Origin: JALHFZ01 sp964483085 | GTDB lineage: Bacteria > Synergistota > Synergistia > Synergistales > Aminobacteriaceae | Assembly: GCA_964483085.1 (NCBI GenBank) | Contig: CAYZZX010000002.1 | Coordinates: forward strand, 13,373 to 77,372 | Reading direction: 5' to 3' | DNA length: 64,000 bases | In this document: in pieces, positions 17,622 through 25,843 of the stretch | Position numbering within the stretch: position 1 is the first letter of the stretch | How the letters are laid out: each line of letters opens with the position of its first letter | Notes under the pieces: model-generated | Database searches by the model: none | What the model saw: the letters and a program-made list of their open reading frames with translations, nothing else | Told to the model about the DNA's origin: nothing | Translations under genes and position numbers: made by a program

Positions 17622-19280
17622 ATGACGGAAGAAATGAGAAAGAACGAGCTTCAGGACGAGCTTCAAACAGAGGAATCTGTAGAGGAACAGAAAGTGGAAC
17701 ATGCGTGTGAAACGAATTTGGAGTCGGAGGAACAAATCTGCGATTCCACCGAAGAAGTTCCGGAGGATTCAGCCGATATCGAGGTAGAATCGGACGAGCC
17801 TGAGACCATGGAGAGCATGCTGGAATTGTACGGCGACGGCGAAGAAATCCAGCGGGGAAAGGTCGTCCAGGGAACGGTTGTGAACGCCGTGGACGGTGGC
17901 TGGCTCATTGACGTCGGGTACAAATGCGAAGGATTTCTCCCGGCCAGGGAATGGTCCCACCGGGTTCTGGTCGAGGACGCCGAGGAACCAAAAGTAGACG
18001 ACAAGATTTCCGTTCAGGTGGTCAGCATCCGCCACGGCGAAGAAGCCCAGCTCACCGTGAGCAGATGGCGGAGCGAATTCGACCGCCGCTGGAACGAGCT
18101 TGAACATAAATTGTCAGAGAATGACGTGCTCACCGTAAGGGGTATCCGCAAGGTCAAGGGCGGTCTCATGGTCGAATCCTGCGGCCTTGAGGGGTTTGTA
18201 CCCATCTCGCACCTGGCCGAAGAGGGCAGGGGAGTCAACCCCGGCAAATTCGTCGATGAAGAGTTTGAAGCCAAACTCCTCGAGCGGGACAAGAAAAAGC
18301 ACCGTCTTGTCTTCTCCAGAAGACAGATCGTGGAGGAGACCCTTTCAAGCGAGAGAGAAGATTTCTATACCAACGTCAGCGAAGGAACGGTGCTCGATGG
18401 TGAAGTGAGCAGCATCACCTCCTTCGGTGTCTTCGTGAACGTCGGACCCATGGACGGACTCGTTCACATGAGCGAACTCTCCTGGAAGAGAAATATCAAA
18501 CCCAAGGAGATGTTCAAGAAGGGCGATCCCGTGAAGGTCAAGGTTATCGGCATCGACCGGGAAAAGAACCGCCTCTCCCTCAGCATTAAACAGACTCAGG
18601 ATGATCCCTGGCTGAGCGCGGCAGACCGCTGGAAGAGCAACGACCGCGCCTCTGGAATGGTCACAAATGTGACCGATTTCGGTGCCTTCATCGAAGTGGA
18701 GCCGGGAATCGAAGGCCTTATCCATATCGGCGACCTCAGCTGGACCCGGATCAAGCACCCCCGGGATGTCCTTCGAAAGGGACAGGAAGTGGAAGTCGTC
18801 GTCCTTGATGTAGACATGGAGAAGAAGCGGATGAGCCTGGGATACAAGCAGCTCAATGATCCGTGGAGCGATGTGGCCACCCGGTACTCCAAGGACCAGG
18901 ATATTGAAGTCAAGGTTGTCCGTCTCGCCGACTTCGGTGCCTTCGTAGAAATCGAAGAGGGCGTGGAGGGTCTTATTCATATCTCCCAGCTCAGCACCCG
19001 GCGGGTTGAAAAGCCCGGCGACGTCCTCGAAGAGGGTCAGGAAGTGACGGCCCGGGTCATCGAGATCAACCCGGCAGAACGGCGGATGCGCCTGAGCATC
19101 AGCGCCCTCGAAGAGCCTGCTCAGCAGCAGACACAGCAGCAGCGCCGCCCCCGGGACGATGACCGGCGCAGAGGCCGGACGGACCGACAGGATCACGACC
19201 GTCAGCCCAAGAACGTCGGAAACGACGGAGAGGCCAGCGTAACTATTGGAGAGTTTCTGAAGAACTTCCAGCAGGACTGA
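17622..19280 (+). CDS. rpsA: Ribosomal protein S1 / S1-domain RNA-binding protein
   Basis: 552 residues. An acidic leader of about 70 residues is followed by five S1 domains at roughly 77-145, 165-230, 250-320, 338-405 and 423-490, the last three with the classic FGVFV or FGAFIEV and GLIHISQLS core. A Gln/Arg/Asp-rich basic tail ends the protein. It probably assists mRNA binding by the 30S subunit. In many Clostridia an S1 protein is fused to IspH; here the two are separate but adjacent (22-base gap). Followed by a strong terminator. Confidence 0.9.
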   Translation: MTEEMRKNELQDELQTEESVEEQKVEHACETNLESEEQICDSTEEVPEDSADIEVESDEPETMESMLELYGDGEEIQRGKVVQGTVVNAVDGGWLIDVGYKCEGFLPAREWSHRVLVEDAEEPKVDDKISVQVVSIRHGEEAQLTVSRWRSEFDRRWNELEHKLSENDVLTVRGIRKVKGGLMVESCGLEGFVPISHLAEEGRGVNPGKFVDEEFEAKLLERDKKKHRLVFSRRQIVEETLSSEREDFYTNVSEGTVLDGEVSSITSFGVFVNVGPMDGLVHMSELSWKRNIKPKEMFKKGDPVKVKVIGIDREKNRLSLSIKQTQDDPWLSAADRWKSNDRASGMVTNVTDFGAFIEVEPGIEGLIHIGDLSWTRIKHPRDVLRKGQEVEVVVLDVDMEKKRMSLGYKQLNDPWSDVATRYSKDQDIEVKVVRLADFGAFVEIEEGVEGLIHISQLSTRRVEKPGDVLEEGQEVTARVIEINPAERRMRLSISALEEPAQQQTQQQRRPRDDDRRRGRTDRQDHDRQPKNVGNDGEASVTIGEFLKNFQQD

Positions 19281-19288
19281 ATTCACCG

Positions 19289-19324
19289 GGAGGTCGTCGG
19301 AAAAAAAGACGGCCTCCTTTTTTT
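19289..19324 (+). terminator. Rho-independent terminator after rpsA
   Basis: A 10-base-pair stem (GGAGGTCGTC / GACGGCCTCC, one G-U pair), 9-base A-rich loop, then seven T residues. It starts 8 bases after the rpsA stop. Confidence 0.9.
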
Positions 19325-19357
19325 ACTCTGAAATAAGAAAAGAGTGGAAAAATACCC

Positions 19358-19876
19358 ATGAACGATCTTCACCTCCGGGTCTTTCCCGACCCTGTCCTCC
19401 GGGACAAAACACGACCCGTCACAGTTTTTGATGATTCTCTGAAGGATTTTGTGGCCGACCTGGTGCGTATTATGCACACCGAGGACGGCGTCGGCCTCGC
19501 CGCTCCCCAGGTGGGAGTTCCGTTAAAGCTCGCTGTGGTATTTTTCGAGGGAGTTCTTCACGTGCTTATCAACCCCTGCGTCACCTCAACCGAGGGAGAG
19601 CAGACGGGTGAGGAAGGCTGCCTCAGCTTTCCCGGCATTTATGGTACGGTGGTGCGGCCCGAGAAAATCACCCTGACCTGTCAGGATATCAACGGCAAGA
19701 ACATGACCACCGAAGTCTCTGGGTTTCTTGCCCGGGCCTTTTTACACGAGATGGATCATCTCGATGGAAAATTGCTTATTGATCATTTCTCTCCTCTCAA
19801 GCGCTCCATGGTACGGAAGAAACTCCTCAGAAATGCGTCGGAACCGGCGGAAAAACACAGAGGGAGAAAAAAGTGA
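19358..19876 (+). CDS. def: Peptide deformylase
   Basis: 172 residues. The three metal/active-site motifs are present: GVGLAAPQVG (about 45-54), EEGCLSFP (about 84-91) and HEMDHLDG (about 130-137), with Cys and two His as Fe2+ ligands. It removes the N-formyl group from nascent proteins; the next gene encodes the enzyme that adds it. It follows the rpsA terminator, so a promoter is expected in 19325-19357, but no clear boxes are seen. Confidence 0.96.
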   Translation: MNDLHLRVFPDPVLRDKTRPVTVFDDSLKDFVADLVRIMHTEDGVGLAAPQVGVPLKLAVVFFEGVLHVLINPCVTSTEGEQTGEEGCLSFPGIYGTVVRPEKITLTCQDINGKNMTTEVSGFLARAFLHEMDHLDGKLLIDHFSPLKRSMVRKKLLRNASEPAEKHRGRKK

Positions 19877-20823
19877 TCTCCCCCTCCGGGGACACCCTGC
19901 CCGACCTCTGGTTCTTCGGCACAGGCACCTTTGCCGCGGAATGTCTTGAGAACCTGTCGGGCAAAGTCCACTTCTCTCTGGTGGTGACATCCCCTCCGTC
20001 CCGGGGCGGCCGGGGGCTTTCATATCACCCCTCACCGGTCGAAAAACACTGTACGTCCCGCTCTCTCCCCGTATTTTCATCTTCCTCTGTTTCAACGGAC
20101 GAGAAAATCCTCTCCCTTCTGGGCCAAAAACCGCCTCTCTCGATTCTCGTGGTGGATTTCGGCCAGAAGATCAAGGAGCCGTTCCTCTCTACCCCCACCT
20201 GGGGATGCCTGAACATTCACCCATCCCTCCTCCCGCGGTACCGCGGAGCTGCCCCGGTTCAGCGGGCGCTTATGGAGGGTGAAACCCCTACGGGGGTCAC
20301 TCTTTTTCGCCTGACGGAAGGCATGGATGAGGGCCCCGTTCTTCTTCAGAGATCCTATACTCCCCGGCAGGACGAAACAGCAGGAGAAGTTCTCTCCGCA
20401 CTGTCTCAAATAGGTAGCGAACTTTATCTTTTAGGTGTAAAATGCATGATTGAAGGTACTTGTAAGTTTACACCGCAAAATTCTGAATTGGCGACAAGTG
20501 CTCCTAAAATCTCTTCCTCAGAAGGTGAAATCCTATGGAGCAGACCGGCGGAGGTTCTTGCCGATCTCGTTCGTTCTCTCAATCCGGCGCCGGGGGCTTT
20601 TTTCCATATGAATTCAAAAAGGATAAAGGTCTGGAAGGCCCTTCGCGCCCAGCTCTCCGGTACGCCCGGTACAGTTCTTGATTTTCATGAAGGCCGCCCA
20701 GTAGTCGCGGCTGGCAGAGGATCGCTGGAGCTTCATTCCGTTCAGCCTGAGGGGAAGAAACGCCTTGAAGGAGCTGATTGGGCCCGGGGCCTCCGCCTGA
20801 AGAAAGGAGATGTTCTCCTGTGA
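19873..20823 (+). CDS. fmt: Methionyl-tRNA formyltransferase
   Basis: 316 residues from a GTG that overlaps the def stop (GTGA). FGTGTFAAECLE at the N-terminus, HPSLLPRYRGAAPVQRAL (about 115-132) with the catalytic His and a following Asp in EGMDEGP, and a C-terminal OB-like domain (SSEGEILW onwards). It uses 10-formyl-THF to formylate initiator Met-tRNA. The stretch 20400-20520 is more AT-rich than the rest of the gene. Confidence 0.95.
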   Translation: MISPSGDTLPDLWFFGTGTFAAECLENLSGKVHFSLVVTSPPSRGGRGLSYHPSPVEKHCTSRSLPVFSSSSVSTDEKILSLLGQKPPLSILVVDFGQKIKEPFLSTPTWGCLNIHPSLLPRYRGAAPVQRALMEGETPTGVTLFRLTEGMDEGPVLLQRSYTPRQDETAGEVLSALSQIGSELYLLGVKCMIEGTCKFTPQNSELATSAPKISSSEGEILWSRPAEVLADLVRSLNPAPGAFFHMNSKRIKVWKALRAQLSGTPGTVLDFHEGRPVVAAGRGSLELHSVQPEGKKRLEGADWARGLRLKKGDVLL

Positions 20824-21614
20824 AGAAACCGGATATTTCGCTCTATTCACATCTTATGCACTCCGCACTCTCCGCACTCTCTCCGCGGGTCGACTGGCCA
20901 AAGGCAATCGCCGTCACCGGAGCCCTCGGTTCCGGAAAGACCGAATGGGTTCTCAATCTGGCCCTCGGCTTTAAAAGCCTCGGAGAGACCATTACCATTG
21001 CGGATATGGACGTCATCAACCCCTACTTCTGCATTCGTCAGGTCGCCGAAGTCCTTGGAGATAAGGGCTTCAAAATCATCACTCCCCCTGAAAGCTCCCG
21101 GTGGTCTGATATGTCCATCGTCTCCCCCCAGGTCCTCTGGGCGCTCGGAGAGGACTCGGGACGCCTTCTTCTTGATATCGGCGGCGACGCCGAGGGAGCT
21201 CTCGCCCTGAAGCAGTTTGAACCGGACATCAAAGAAGCGGGGTACCTTCTCATTCTCATAGTGAACTCCTTCCGGCCCCAGACTTCAACTCCGGAAGCAA
21301 TAGGGAAAATGCTGCGGAAAATGGAGCAGATCGGAGGCCTTTCCGTAGGAGCGCTCATAAGTAATTCTCATCTTATGGTAGAGACGACACCTTCAGATGT
21401 GGCCGATGGACTGGCGGTGGTGACAGAAGCGGGGAAAAGACTCGGCCTGCCGGTCCTCTGCGCGGGAGTTTCTCCCGACCTCCATAGCCGCACAGCCGAA
21501 ATCTTCGCCGAGCGGGAAATATCAGTCCCTCTGTGGCCTCTTTTCCGGTATATGATGCTGCCATGGGAAGAGGGCGCCATGTGGTCGCAGGGAACAGCGA
21601 AACGCAAGGATTAA
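20820..21614 (+). CDS. P-loop ATPase of unknown role, linked to 2-oxoacid oxidoreductase genes
   Basis: 264 residues from GTG 20820, with AGGAGA nine bases upstream and a GTGA overlap with fmt; upstream TTG codons in frame lack a ribosome site. Walker A GALGSGKT (34-41), IADMDVINPYFCIRQ directly after (a deviant-Walker/SIMIBI-like layout) and the strand LLLDIGGDAEGA, typical of MinD/CooC-type ATPases. It ends 25 bases before the ferredoxin subunit of the oxidoreductase. Family and position suggest a cofactor-insertion or maturation factor for that iron-sulphur enzyme, but this is inference; no named family is recognised. Confidence 0.7.
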   Translation: MKKPDISLYSHLMHSALSALSPRVDWPKAIAVTGALGSGKTEWVLNLALGFKSLGETITIADMDVINPYFCIRQVAEVLGDKGFKIITPPESSRWSDMSIVSPQVLWALGEDSGRLLLDIGGDAEGALALKQFEPDIKEAGYLLILIVNSFRPQTSTPEAIGKMLRKMEQIGGLSVGALISNSHLMVETTPSDVADGLAVVTEAGKRLGLPVLCAGVSPDLHSRTAEIFAEREISVPLWPLFRYMMLPWEEGAMWSQGTAKRKD

Positions 21615-21639
21615 TTCTTTCTGAAAAGGAGTGAAGGAA

Positions 21640-21855
21640 ATGCCGAAGGGTCGCGTTGAAATTCTCGAACAGTACTGCAAAAGCTGCGGACTCTGCGTAG
21701 CGGTATGCCCGACGAAAGTTCTCCGGATTTCGGAGAAGACGAACGTCAGGGGATATCGGCCGGTGGAGCAGTTCAAAGAAGGGTGCATCGGCTGCGCACT
21801 GTGCGCCATAACCTGTCCCGATGCCGCGATTGAAGTGTTCAAAATTGAGGAGTAA
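21640..21855 (+). CDS. 2-oxoacid:acceptor oxidoreductase ferredoxin-type (delta) subunit
   Basis: 71 residues from ATG 21640 (AGGAG at 21627-21631); a GTG at 21631 overlaps that site and is rejected. Two CxxCxxCxxxCP clusters (C13, C16, C19, C23 and a second set at about 49-59) bind two [4Fe-4S] centres. It passes electrons between the TPP subunit and external ferredoxin. First of four collinear subunit genes. Confidence 0.88.
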   Translation: MPKGRVEILEQYCKSCGLCVAVCPTKVLRISEKTNVRGYRPVEQFKEGCIGCALCAITCPDAAIEVFKIEE

Positions 21856-21881
21856 TACTGACCCCCGGAGGTGAAATAGAT

Positions 21882-22943
21882 ATGGGACGCGTATTGATGA
21901 AAGGAACTGAAGCTATAGCGGAAGCGGCCATTCAGGCCGGATGCAAATTCTTTTTCGGGTACCCCATCACTCCCCAGAACGAAATTCCCGAATATATGTC
22001 CGCCCATCTCCCCAGGGTGGGAGGCACCTATGTCCAGGCGGAGAGCGAAGTCGCCTCGATCAACATGGTCATGGGCGGCGGTGCGACAGGCTACCGGGTG
22101 ATGACCTCATCGTCGAGCCCCGGAATCTCCCTCATGTCCGAGGGGATTTCCTATATCGCGGGAGCTGAAATTCCCGCAGTGATCGTGAACGTCATGCGGG
22201 CCGGACCAGGTCTCGGCGGCATTCTTCCCGGCCAGGCGGACTATCTTCAGTCCACAAAGGGCGGCGGCAACGGAGACTACAATCTCATCGTCCTCGCACC
22301 GAGCACGCTGCAGGAGTGCGTCGATCTGACCCAGCTTTCCTTTGAACTCGCACAGAAATACCGCAATCCCGTCATGGTAGCCGCCGACGGCTTCATGGGG
22401 CAGATGATGGAGGCAGTGGAGATCCATCCAAGCGCCACGAAGGATGACCCGGCAGACACGAGCTGGGGCCTTGGCTTCATGGGAGAGCGGGGCGGCAAAC
22501 GAAGCCATCTTCACAGCCTCTTCCTGACTCCTGAACCCCTTGAGGCCCATAACCACAGACTTCAGGAGAAGTACGGACGTATGAAGGAAGCAGAGCAGCG
22601 GTGCGAGACCTACCATGTTGAAGACGCAGAGCTGCTCATCGCCGCCTACGGAACGACCGCGCGCATCTCCCGTTCTGCCGTGAACAATCTCCGGGCAGAG
22701 GGGCTTAAGGTCGGAATGATTCGCCCCATCACGCTGTGGCCCTATCCCACGGATGCCTTCCAGGCTCTTCCCGATGGGATCCGCCATATTCTTGTGGCGG
22801 AGATGAACGCCGGACAGATGATCGACGACGTAAAGGTCGCCACGAACTGCCGGTATCCGGTCTCTTTCTACGGCCGCATGGGCGGTTTCGCCCCTTCGGT
22901 CAAGGAGATTGAGGACGAATGCAGGCGGCTTCTCGCCCTGTAA
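21882..22943 (+). CDS. vorB: 2-oxoacid:ferredoxin oxidoreductase alpha subunit (VorB/KorA-like)
   Basis: 353 residues with GGAGGTG before the ATG. The N-terminal pyrimidine-binding domain starts MKGTEAIAEAAIQAGCKFFFGYPITPQNEIPEY and carries the Glu-containing YVQAESEVASINMVMG; the C-terminal domain has IAAYGTTARISRSAVNNLR and GQMIDDVKVA. It belongs to the split four-subunit enzymes that oxidatively decarboxylate branched-chain or other 2-oxoacids to acyl-CoA and reduced ferredoxin. Resemblance is closest to VorB (branched-chain), but the substrate cannot be proven from sequence. It fits an amino-acid-fermenting lifestyle. Confidence 0.88.
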   Translation: MGRVLMKGTEAIAEAAIQAGCKFFFGYPITPQNEIPEYMSAHLPRVGGTYVQAESEVASINMVMGGGATGYRVMTSSSSPGISLMSEGISYIAGAEIPAVIVNVMRAGPGLGGILPGQADYLQSTKGGGNGDYNLIVLAPSTLQECVDLTQLSFELAQKYRNPVMVAADGFMGQMMEAVEIHPSATKDDPADTSWGLGFMGERGGKRSHLHSLFLTPEPLEAHNHRLQEKYGRMKEAEQRCETYHVEDAELLIAAYGTTARISRSAVNNLRAEGLKVGMIRPITLWPYPTDAFQALPDGIRHILVAEMNAGQMIDDVKVATNCRYPVSFYGRMGGFAPSVKEIEDECRRLLAL

Positions 22944-22958
22944 AGGAGGGAAAAGACT

Positions 22959-23705
22959 ATGAGTGAAGTGAAAGTTTACGCCCGCCCGGTCAGCTGGATG
23001 CCCGATGTCAGCAGCCACTACTGCCCAGGATGCGGCCACGGAATTGCCCATCGCCTCGTGTGTGAGACCATCGACGAGCTGGGGATTCAGAACGATACTA
23101 TCGGCGTCGCTTCCGTAGGATGCTCCGCCATGATCTACGACTATATAGACATAGACTACTGCGAAGCCCCTCACGGAAGGGCACCCGCGGTGGCCACGGG
23201 GCTGAAGACCGTGCGCCCCGATAAGATCGTCTTCACCTATCAGGGAGACGGAGACCTGGCTTCCATCGGCATGGGGGAGATCGTCCACGCCGCGAACCGG
23301 GGACAGAACATCACCGTCGTGTTCATAAACAACGCCATCTACGGAATGACGGGCGGACAGATGGCCCCAACGACCCTCATCGGCCAGAAAACCACCACCT
23401 CCCCCCTCGGACGGGATGAAAAGGTGAACGGATATCCCATCCGTATCAGCGAGATGCTCGCCACCCTTCCCGCACCGGGATACATCGCCAGGGTCTCCGT
23501 AGCGCAGCCGAAATATACGATAAAGGCCAAGGCCGCCATCAAAAAAGCCTTCCAGAATCAGATCGACGGAAAGGGCTTTTCCCTTGTGGAGGTGCTTTCG
23601 TCGTGCCCCACAAACTGGGGAATGCGTGCAGTGGAGTCCTTTGACTGGCTGATTGACTCAATGATGCCCTATTATCCCCTTGGAACCTTCAAGGACTTTG
23701 AGTAG
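22959..23705 (+). CDS. 2-oxoacid:ferredoxin oxidoreductase beta subunit (TPP-binding)
   Basis: 248 residues, AAAGGAGGG before the ATG. YCPGCGHGIAHRLV (about 23-36) and GVASVGCSAM are characteristic of this subunit, and the TPP/Mg2+ motif is GDGDLASIGMGEI with FINNAIYGMTGGQ (about 91-126). Together with alpha it forms the decarboxylating site. Overlaps nothing; gap of 15 bases to alpha. Confidence 0.9.
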   Translation: MSEVKVYARPVSWMPDVSSHYCPGCGHGIAHRLVCETIDELGIQNDTIGVASVGCSAMIYDYIDIDYCEAPHGRAPAVATGLKTVRPDKIVFTYQGDGDLASIGMGEIVHAANRGQNITVVFINNAIYGMTGGQMAPTTLIGQKTTTSPLGRDEKVNGYPIRISEMLATLPAPGYIARVSVAQPKYTIKAKAAIKKAFQNQIDGKGFSLVEVLSSCPTNWGMRAVESFDWLIDSMMPYYPLGTFKDFE

Positions 23706-23721
23706 AGAGGGGGAGGAAAAG

Positions 23722-24279
23722 ATGTCCTTTTACAAGACCCTTCTCGCCGCAGGTTTCGGTGGTCAGGGCGTCATGGTGCTGGGGCAGCTCGCGGCATACA
23801 CGGGCATTGAAGAGGGGCGCTACGTCACCTGGATTCCCTCCTACGGACCGGAGATGCGGGGCGGAACGGCAAACTGCGGAGTGGTCCTCTCCGAAGAGGA
23901 GATCGGATCCCCTGTGGTGGATAGCGCCGACGTACTGGTCATAATGAACCAGCCGTCTCTGTCGAAGTTTCTCGACAGAGTAAAAAAGGGAGGAATCCTC
24001 GTCTTCAACAGCGATCTTGTGGAGTATGACGGCTCTCGTCCCGATGTCACAGCCATAGGCGTCCCCGCATCCCAGGTCGCCCTCGAACTGGGCAGCGATA
24101 AAATCGCCAATATAATCATCCTCGGAGCAGTAGTGGAATCAAGCGGCATCGTTGACGCGAAGGTATGCGTGGAGACCATCAAGGAAAAACTCGGAAAGAG
24201 GAAGCCAAAATTCCTTCCCATGAACCTCGAGGCCTTTGAGAGAGGTAAGAAAATCGCCAGGGAAGCCCTCTCACAATAG
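23722..24279 (+). CDS. 2-oxoacid:ferredoxin oxidoreductase gamma subunit
   Basis: 185 residues from ATG 23722, preceded by GGGGGAGG; the frame is open further upstream into the beta gene but without a ribosome site. Begins with AAGFGGQGVMVLGQLAAY, the gamma-domain signature, and has YGPEMRGGTANCGVVLS. It completes the delta-alpha-beta-gamma order usual for these enzymes. Confidence 0.9.
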   Translation: MSFYKTLLAAGFGGQGVMVLGQLAAYTGIEEGRYVTWIPSYGPEMRGGTANCGVVLSEEEIGSPVVDSADVLVIMNQPSLSKFLDRVKKGGILVFNSDLVEYDGSRPDVTAIGVPASQVALELGSDKIANIIILGAVVESSGIVDAKVCVETIKEKLGKRKPKFLPMNLEAFERGKKIAREALSQ

Positions 24280-24296
24280 ATATCGAGAGGGAATGC

Positions 24297-24830
24297 ATGG
24301 ACCGCACCGAAAAAACAGTCTCGTCCCATAGGGCCTATCAGGGAAAAATACTGAACCTTCGGATCGACAATATCCTGACTCCCTCTGGAAAAAAGGCGAT
24401 TCGGGAAGTCGTTGAACACGATCCGGCAGTAGCGGTACTCCCGATCACTTCCGACGGGTCAGTGCTGCTGATAAGGCAGTTCCGGTATGCTCTGGGTCAG
24501 GACATCCTCGAGATCCCCGCGGGACTCGTCGACGAGGGGGAGGATTTTCCCTCCGCCGCAAGAAGAGAGCTTCAGGAGGAGATCGGATACTATCCGGGAA
24601 CTCTCGAGGAGATCGGCAGAATGTACAATTCTCCCGGGTTTTGCACGGAACTGCTCGTCCTCTACCTCGCGTCCGATCTGCGGCTCTCGAAGCTCGATCA
24701 GGACGACGACGAGTTCATAGAGACCGTTTCCGTGCCCGCCGAAGAGATAGCATCCCTTCTTACGGACGGAAAGATCATCGACGGAAAAACTTTTTCGGCT
24801 CTTTCGTGGTATCTCGCCTTTCGGGCATAG
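24297..24830 (+). CDS. Nudix hydrolase, ADP-ribose pyrophosphatase type
   Basis: 177 residues. A complete Nudix box runs GLVDEGEDFPSAARRELQEEIGY (within about 78-100), preceded by LIRQFRYALGQDILEIPAG, which matches ADP-ribose pyrophosphatases (NudF family), as does the downstream YNSPGF. It probably hydrolyses ADP-ribose to AMP and ribose phosphate. It lies 17 bases after the oxidoreductase genes and before a terminator. Confidence 0.87.
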   Translation: MDRTEKTVSSHRAYQGKILNLRIDNILTPSGKKAIREVVEHDPAVAVLPITSDGSVLLIRQFRYALGQDILEIPAGLVDEGEDFPSAARRELQEEIGYYPGTLEEIGRMYNSPGFCTELLVLYLASDLRLSKLDQDDDEFIETVSVPAEEIASLLTDGKIIDGKTFSALSWYLAFRA

Positions 24831-24867
24831 AGAAGCAATCTGACCGAAATATAAATTCAGCCTTGCA

Positions 24868-24894
24868 GGGACCGGTGCTTCCGGTCCCTTTTTT
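24868..24894 (+). terminator. Rho-independent terminator
   Basis: Eight-pair GC stem GGGACCGG / CCGGTCCC, loop TGCTT, followed by six T. It ends the def-to-Nudix transcription unit. Confidence 0.9.
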
Positions 24895-24913
24895 GTGATA
24901 TCATGTAACTATT

Positions 24914-25810
24914 ATGGAATTATGGGACATCGATTCAGCCATCAAAAGCTTTTCATCCTATCTTCTGTACGAAAGAGGCCTGAGTTCCAACACGGCCTCT
25001 GCCTACAGCTCTGACCTTCGGGAATGGAAGGCCTTCTGCGACTCTCTTCATGAACCGGCCTTTCCTCCTACGGAAAACCTCGTTCATCGTTTTCAGGAGC
25101 ACCTTACCCGGGGTCCGAAGAGCAAAGCCTCCCGGCAGCGCACTATGGCGGCCATGCGCTCCTGGATGCGTTTTCTGACCGTCGAGGAGGCACTCTCCAC
25201 CGACTTTCGCCTTCCCTCCCTCCCTTCAAAAGAGAAGCGCCTTCCTCAAATTCTCAGCGAGGGGGAAGTGGAGCGGCTGCTTTACGGCTGTTCGGGCAGC
25301 ACCCCTCTCGAACTGCGGGACCGGGCTCTCTTTGAGACGGCCTACGGGTGCGGCCTCCGGGCGAGCGAGCTTTGTACCCTTGAGGTCAACAGTGTCGACT
25401 TCTCCTCCCGGTCTGTGCGGGTCATGGGAAAGGGGCAGAAGGAGCGGATGGTCCCCTTTCTCGGAGAGGCCGCCCTTCGAATGAAAAAATATCTTGACGA
25501 AGGGCGTCCCCTGCTTTTAAAAGAAAGCAGCGAGCAGGCTCTTTTTCTCTCACGGAACGGACGGCAGCTCAATCGGGAGGATGTCTGGCGTCTTATTAAA
25601 AAAAGAGGAGCTGAAGCGGGGCTCTCTCCCTCCCGGCTCTACCCTCATATCCTGCGCCACAGTTTTGCCACCCACCTTCTTCGCCGGGGGATGGACCAGC
25701 GAACTCTCCAGGAGATCCTCGGCCATTCCTCTATCGCCACCACGGAAAAATACCTGCACTTTGACCTCGAGCTCCGGGACGTTTATGATATGGCTCATCC
25801 CCGGGCGTAA
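24914..25810 (+). CDS. xerD: Tyrosine recombinase XerC/XerD-like
   Basis: 298 residues. The N-terminal core-binding SAM-like domain (YLLYERGLSSNTASAYSSDLREW, about 16-38) and the catalytic domain carry Arg in YGCGLRASELCTL (about 153), HILRHSFATHLLRRG (about 248) and LGHSSIATTEKYLH with the nucleophilic Tyr (about 278). It probably resolves chromosome dimers at dif. Choosing XerD over XerC is uncertain. There is no Shine-Dalgarno before the ATG. Confidence 0.9.
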   Translation: MELWDIDSAIKSFSSYLLYERGLSSNTASAYSSDLREWKAFCDSLHEPAFPPTENLVHRFQEHLTRGPKSKASRQRTMAAMRSWMRFLTVEEALSTDFRLPSLPSKEKRLPQILSEGEVERLLYGCSGSTPLELRDRALFETAYGCGLRASELCTLEVNSVDFSSRSVRVMGKGQKERMVPFLGEAALRMKKYLDEGRPLLLKESSEQALFLSRNGRQLNREDVWRLIKKRGAEAGLSPSRLYPHILRHSFATHLLRRGMDQRTLQEILGHSSIATTEKYLHFDLELRDVYDMAHPRA

Positions 25811-25843
25811 AACGCCCCAGAGAAAAGGACGTGAAAATTTCCC

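Noticed and set aside
24914..25810. Mobile-element integrase instead of XerC/D
   Set aside because: Length (298), core-binding domain and the closely spaced HILRHSFATHLLRRG and LGHSSIATTEKYLH motifs match Xer proteins, and no attachment repeats or cargo genes are nearby.
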